6,642 bases of DNA from an uncultured Dorea sp. (lineage in GTDB: Bacteria; Bacillota; Clostridia; Lachnospirales; Lachnospiraceae): assembly GCA_910579925.1 (NCBI GenBank), contig CAJTVY010000083.1, forward strand, positions 1 to 6,642. The letters run 5' to 3'. The notes beneath the pieces were generated by a model. It saw only the letters and a list, made by a program, of their open reading frames with translations, was not told where the DNA came from and ran no database searches. The stretch's first letter is position 1, and each line of letters opens with the position of its first letter. The position numbers and the translations under genes are program-made. Positions 6,024-6,642 of the stretch are shown piece by piece.

Positions 6024-6035
6024 TCGAACATGTGG

Positions 6036-6064
6036 TTGAAGAACAGGATTTCTTGTGTTAGAAT
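6036..6064 (+). promoter_or_regulatory. Promoter of the NusG-II and Gx genes
   Basis: TTGAAG (6036-6041) and TAGAAT (6059-6064) are spaced by 17 bp. A TG one base before the -10 box (6056-6057) gives an extended -10 element. Transcription would start near 6071, a few bases ahead of the AAAGAGG ribosome binding site at 6081-6087. It would probably cover both the NusG-II gene and the Gx gene. Confidence 0.62.
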
Positions 6065-6096
6065 AATGCGTAGAGAAAATAAAGAGGTTGATGAGT

Positions 6097-6468
6097 ATGA
6101 GGAATGGTTTGAGGAAAAAGGATCTGGTTCTGATTGCGGTCATTCTGTGTGTGGCAGGGCTTACGGTACTGGTCCACCGGTTTGTGGGAGGAGTCGGAGC
6201 GAACAGAGTCATCGTTAAGATCGAGGGGGCAATCGAGGGAATCTATAGTCTTTCAGAGGATCGGGAGATTGAGATTAACGGAGGGACGAACCGCCTTCAG
6301 ATTAAGAACGGCGAGGCGTCTATGGCCTGGGCAGACTGTCCGGATCAGCTCTGTGTTCACCAGAAGCCGGTATCATTGAATCATGAGAGTATAATCTGTC
6401 TTCCCAATAAAGTGGTTGTAGAGGTGGAGTCCAGCGCCAACAGAGAATTTGACGCAGTGACGAATTAG
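6097..6468 (+). CDS. Membrane-anchored NusG domain II protein
   Basis: This is a stand-alone NusG domain II family protein (PF07009 type), not the transcription factor NusG: it lacks the NGN and KOW parts. The N-terminal basic residues plus one hydrophobic helix (about 10-29) act as a membrane anchor or uncleaved signal. The rest forms one small domain, probably outside the cytoplasm. The family signature is CPDQLCVHQKPVS (81-93), then IICLPNKVVVEV (99-110), giving Cys81, Cys86 and Cys101. The start is ambiguous. TTG 6088, ATG 6091 and ATG 6097 are all in frame, but only ATG 6097 lies a normal distance (9 nt) from AAAGAGG at 6081-6087. That gives 123 residues. In Clostridia this gene commonly sits with a Gx protein, apbE and rnf genes, which suggests a role in extracytoplasmic redox or flavoprotein work. 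The biochemical function is unknown. Confidence 0.85.
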   Translation: MRNGLRKKDLVLIAVILCVAGLTVLVHRFVGGVGANRVIVKIEGAIEGIYSLSEDREIEINGGTNRLQIKNGEASMAWADCPDQLCVHQKPVSLNHESIICLPNKVVVEVESSANREFDAVTN

Positions 6469-6500
6469 TTAGAGATAGTACGCCAGGCAGGAGGATTTTC

Positions 6501-6507
6501 AGGAGGG
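6501..6507 (+). promoter_or_regulatory. Ribosome binding site that sets the TTG start of the Gx gene
   Basis: AGGAGGG lies 7 nt before TTG at 6515. In this frame there is no ATG between the stop codon at 6476-6478 and 6515, so this strong site identifies the unusual start. A second CAGGAGG lies 12 bp upstream (6488-6494) but has no start codon at a suitable distance. Confidence 0.75.
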
Positions 6508-6514
6508 ACGTTTT

Positions 6515-6642
6515 TTGAAGAGCAGAGTGGCATATTTTGGGGTGTTTTCGGCGCTGGCGTTGATTTTTAGTTATGTTGAGACGCTGATACCGATTCATTT
6601 TGGTGTCCCGGGGATGAAGCTTGGGCTTGCGAATCTGGTGAT
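6515..6642 (+). CDS. Gx family membrane protein (heptaprenyl diphosphate synthase component I-like), 5' part
   Basis: The gene is cut off by the window end, and 42 codons plus two bases are visible. The reading from TTG 6515 begins MKSRVAYFGVFSALALIFSY, followed by VETLIPIHFGVPGMKLGLAN. This matches the N-terminus of the Gx transporter / Hpre_diP_synt_I family (PF07456), in which the motif PGxKLGLAN is typical. Members are small integral membrane proteins. They are often named heptaprenyl diphosphate synthase component I, but look more like transport S-components, so the substrate is unsettled. The gene begins 46 nt after the NusG-II stop and probably shares its promoter. The TTG start is supported by a strong ribosome binding site. 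Confidence 0.82.
   Translation, partial: MKSRVAYFGVFSALALIFSYVETLIPIHFGVPGMKLGLANLV

Noticed and set aside
6018..6379. Two + strand open frames (66 and 81 residues) overlapping the NusG-II gene
   Set aside because: They are out of frame with the gene that has the conserved CPDQLC and CLPNKVVVEV motifs, and neither has a recognisable domain.

Overview
This window carries the D-G-E-A-B part of an Rnf operon. Rnf is the ion-translocating ferredoxin:NAD+ oxidoreductase. It is followed by two small membrane-protein genes, and then by a divergent cluster built around apbE, the flavin transferase that would mature two Rnf subunits. The gene order (rnfC presumably just upstream, then rnfDGEAB), the enlarged cysteine-rich RnfB, the strong AGGAGG ribosome binding sites, the moderate GC content and the NusG-domain-II/Gx pair all suggest an anaerobic Clostridia genome. 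Lachnospiraceae is most likely. This placement is inference from protein style, not from a search.

Layout. At 4-3666 on the + strand, rnfD, rnfG, rnfE, rnfA and rnfB are packed with a 1-nt overlap or gaps of 11-13 nt and are clearly one transcription unit. At 3679-4125, a DUF2752-type membrane protein follows rnfB by 12 nt without a good Shine-Dalgarno sequence. Its first codons contain a terminator-like hairpin (3747-3780). At 4126-4261 an intergenic region holds a long stem-loop without a T-tract and a good sigma-A-type promoter. At 4262-4894 a protein with a Gln/Asn/Tyr-rich N-terminal region and a two-helix membrane C-terminus is encoded. A strong bidirectional terminator (4916-4949) separates it from apbE, which is read on the - strand (4962-5954). 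A pair of back-to-back promoters (about 5996-6064) drives apbE leftward and a NusG-domain-II protein (6097-6468) rightward. The start of a Gx-family membrane protein (6515 onward, TTG start) runs off the window end.

How they fit together. RnfB accepts electrons from reduced ferredoxin. RnfA and RnfE carry electrons across the membrane through paired cysteines. RnfG and RnfD hold covalently bound FMN, in the motifs SGAT and TGPT respectively. RnfC, outside the window, would close the circuit to NAD+. ApbE is a lipoprotein on the outer face of the membrane and is the expected enzyme for attaching those FMNs. The NusG-II protein also appears membrane-anchored with an extracytoplasmic domain, and Gx is an integral membrane protein whose true substrate is unsettled.

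Most of the window is recognisable Rnf and flavinylation biology. The less explained parts are the intragenic hairpin, the DUF2752 and Q/N-rich pair, the four-cysteine tail on RnfE, and the NusG-II/Gx pair. No stretch over 300 bases lacks a gene.
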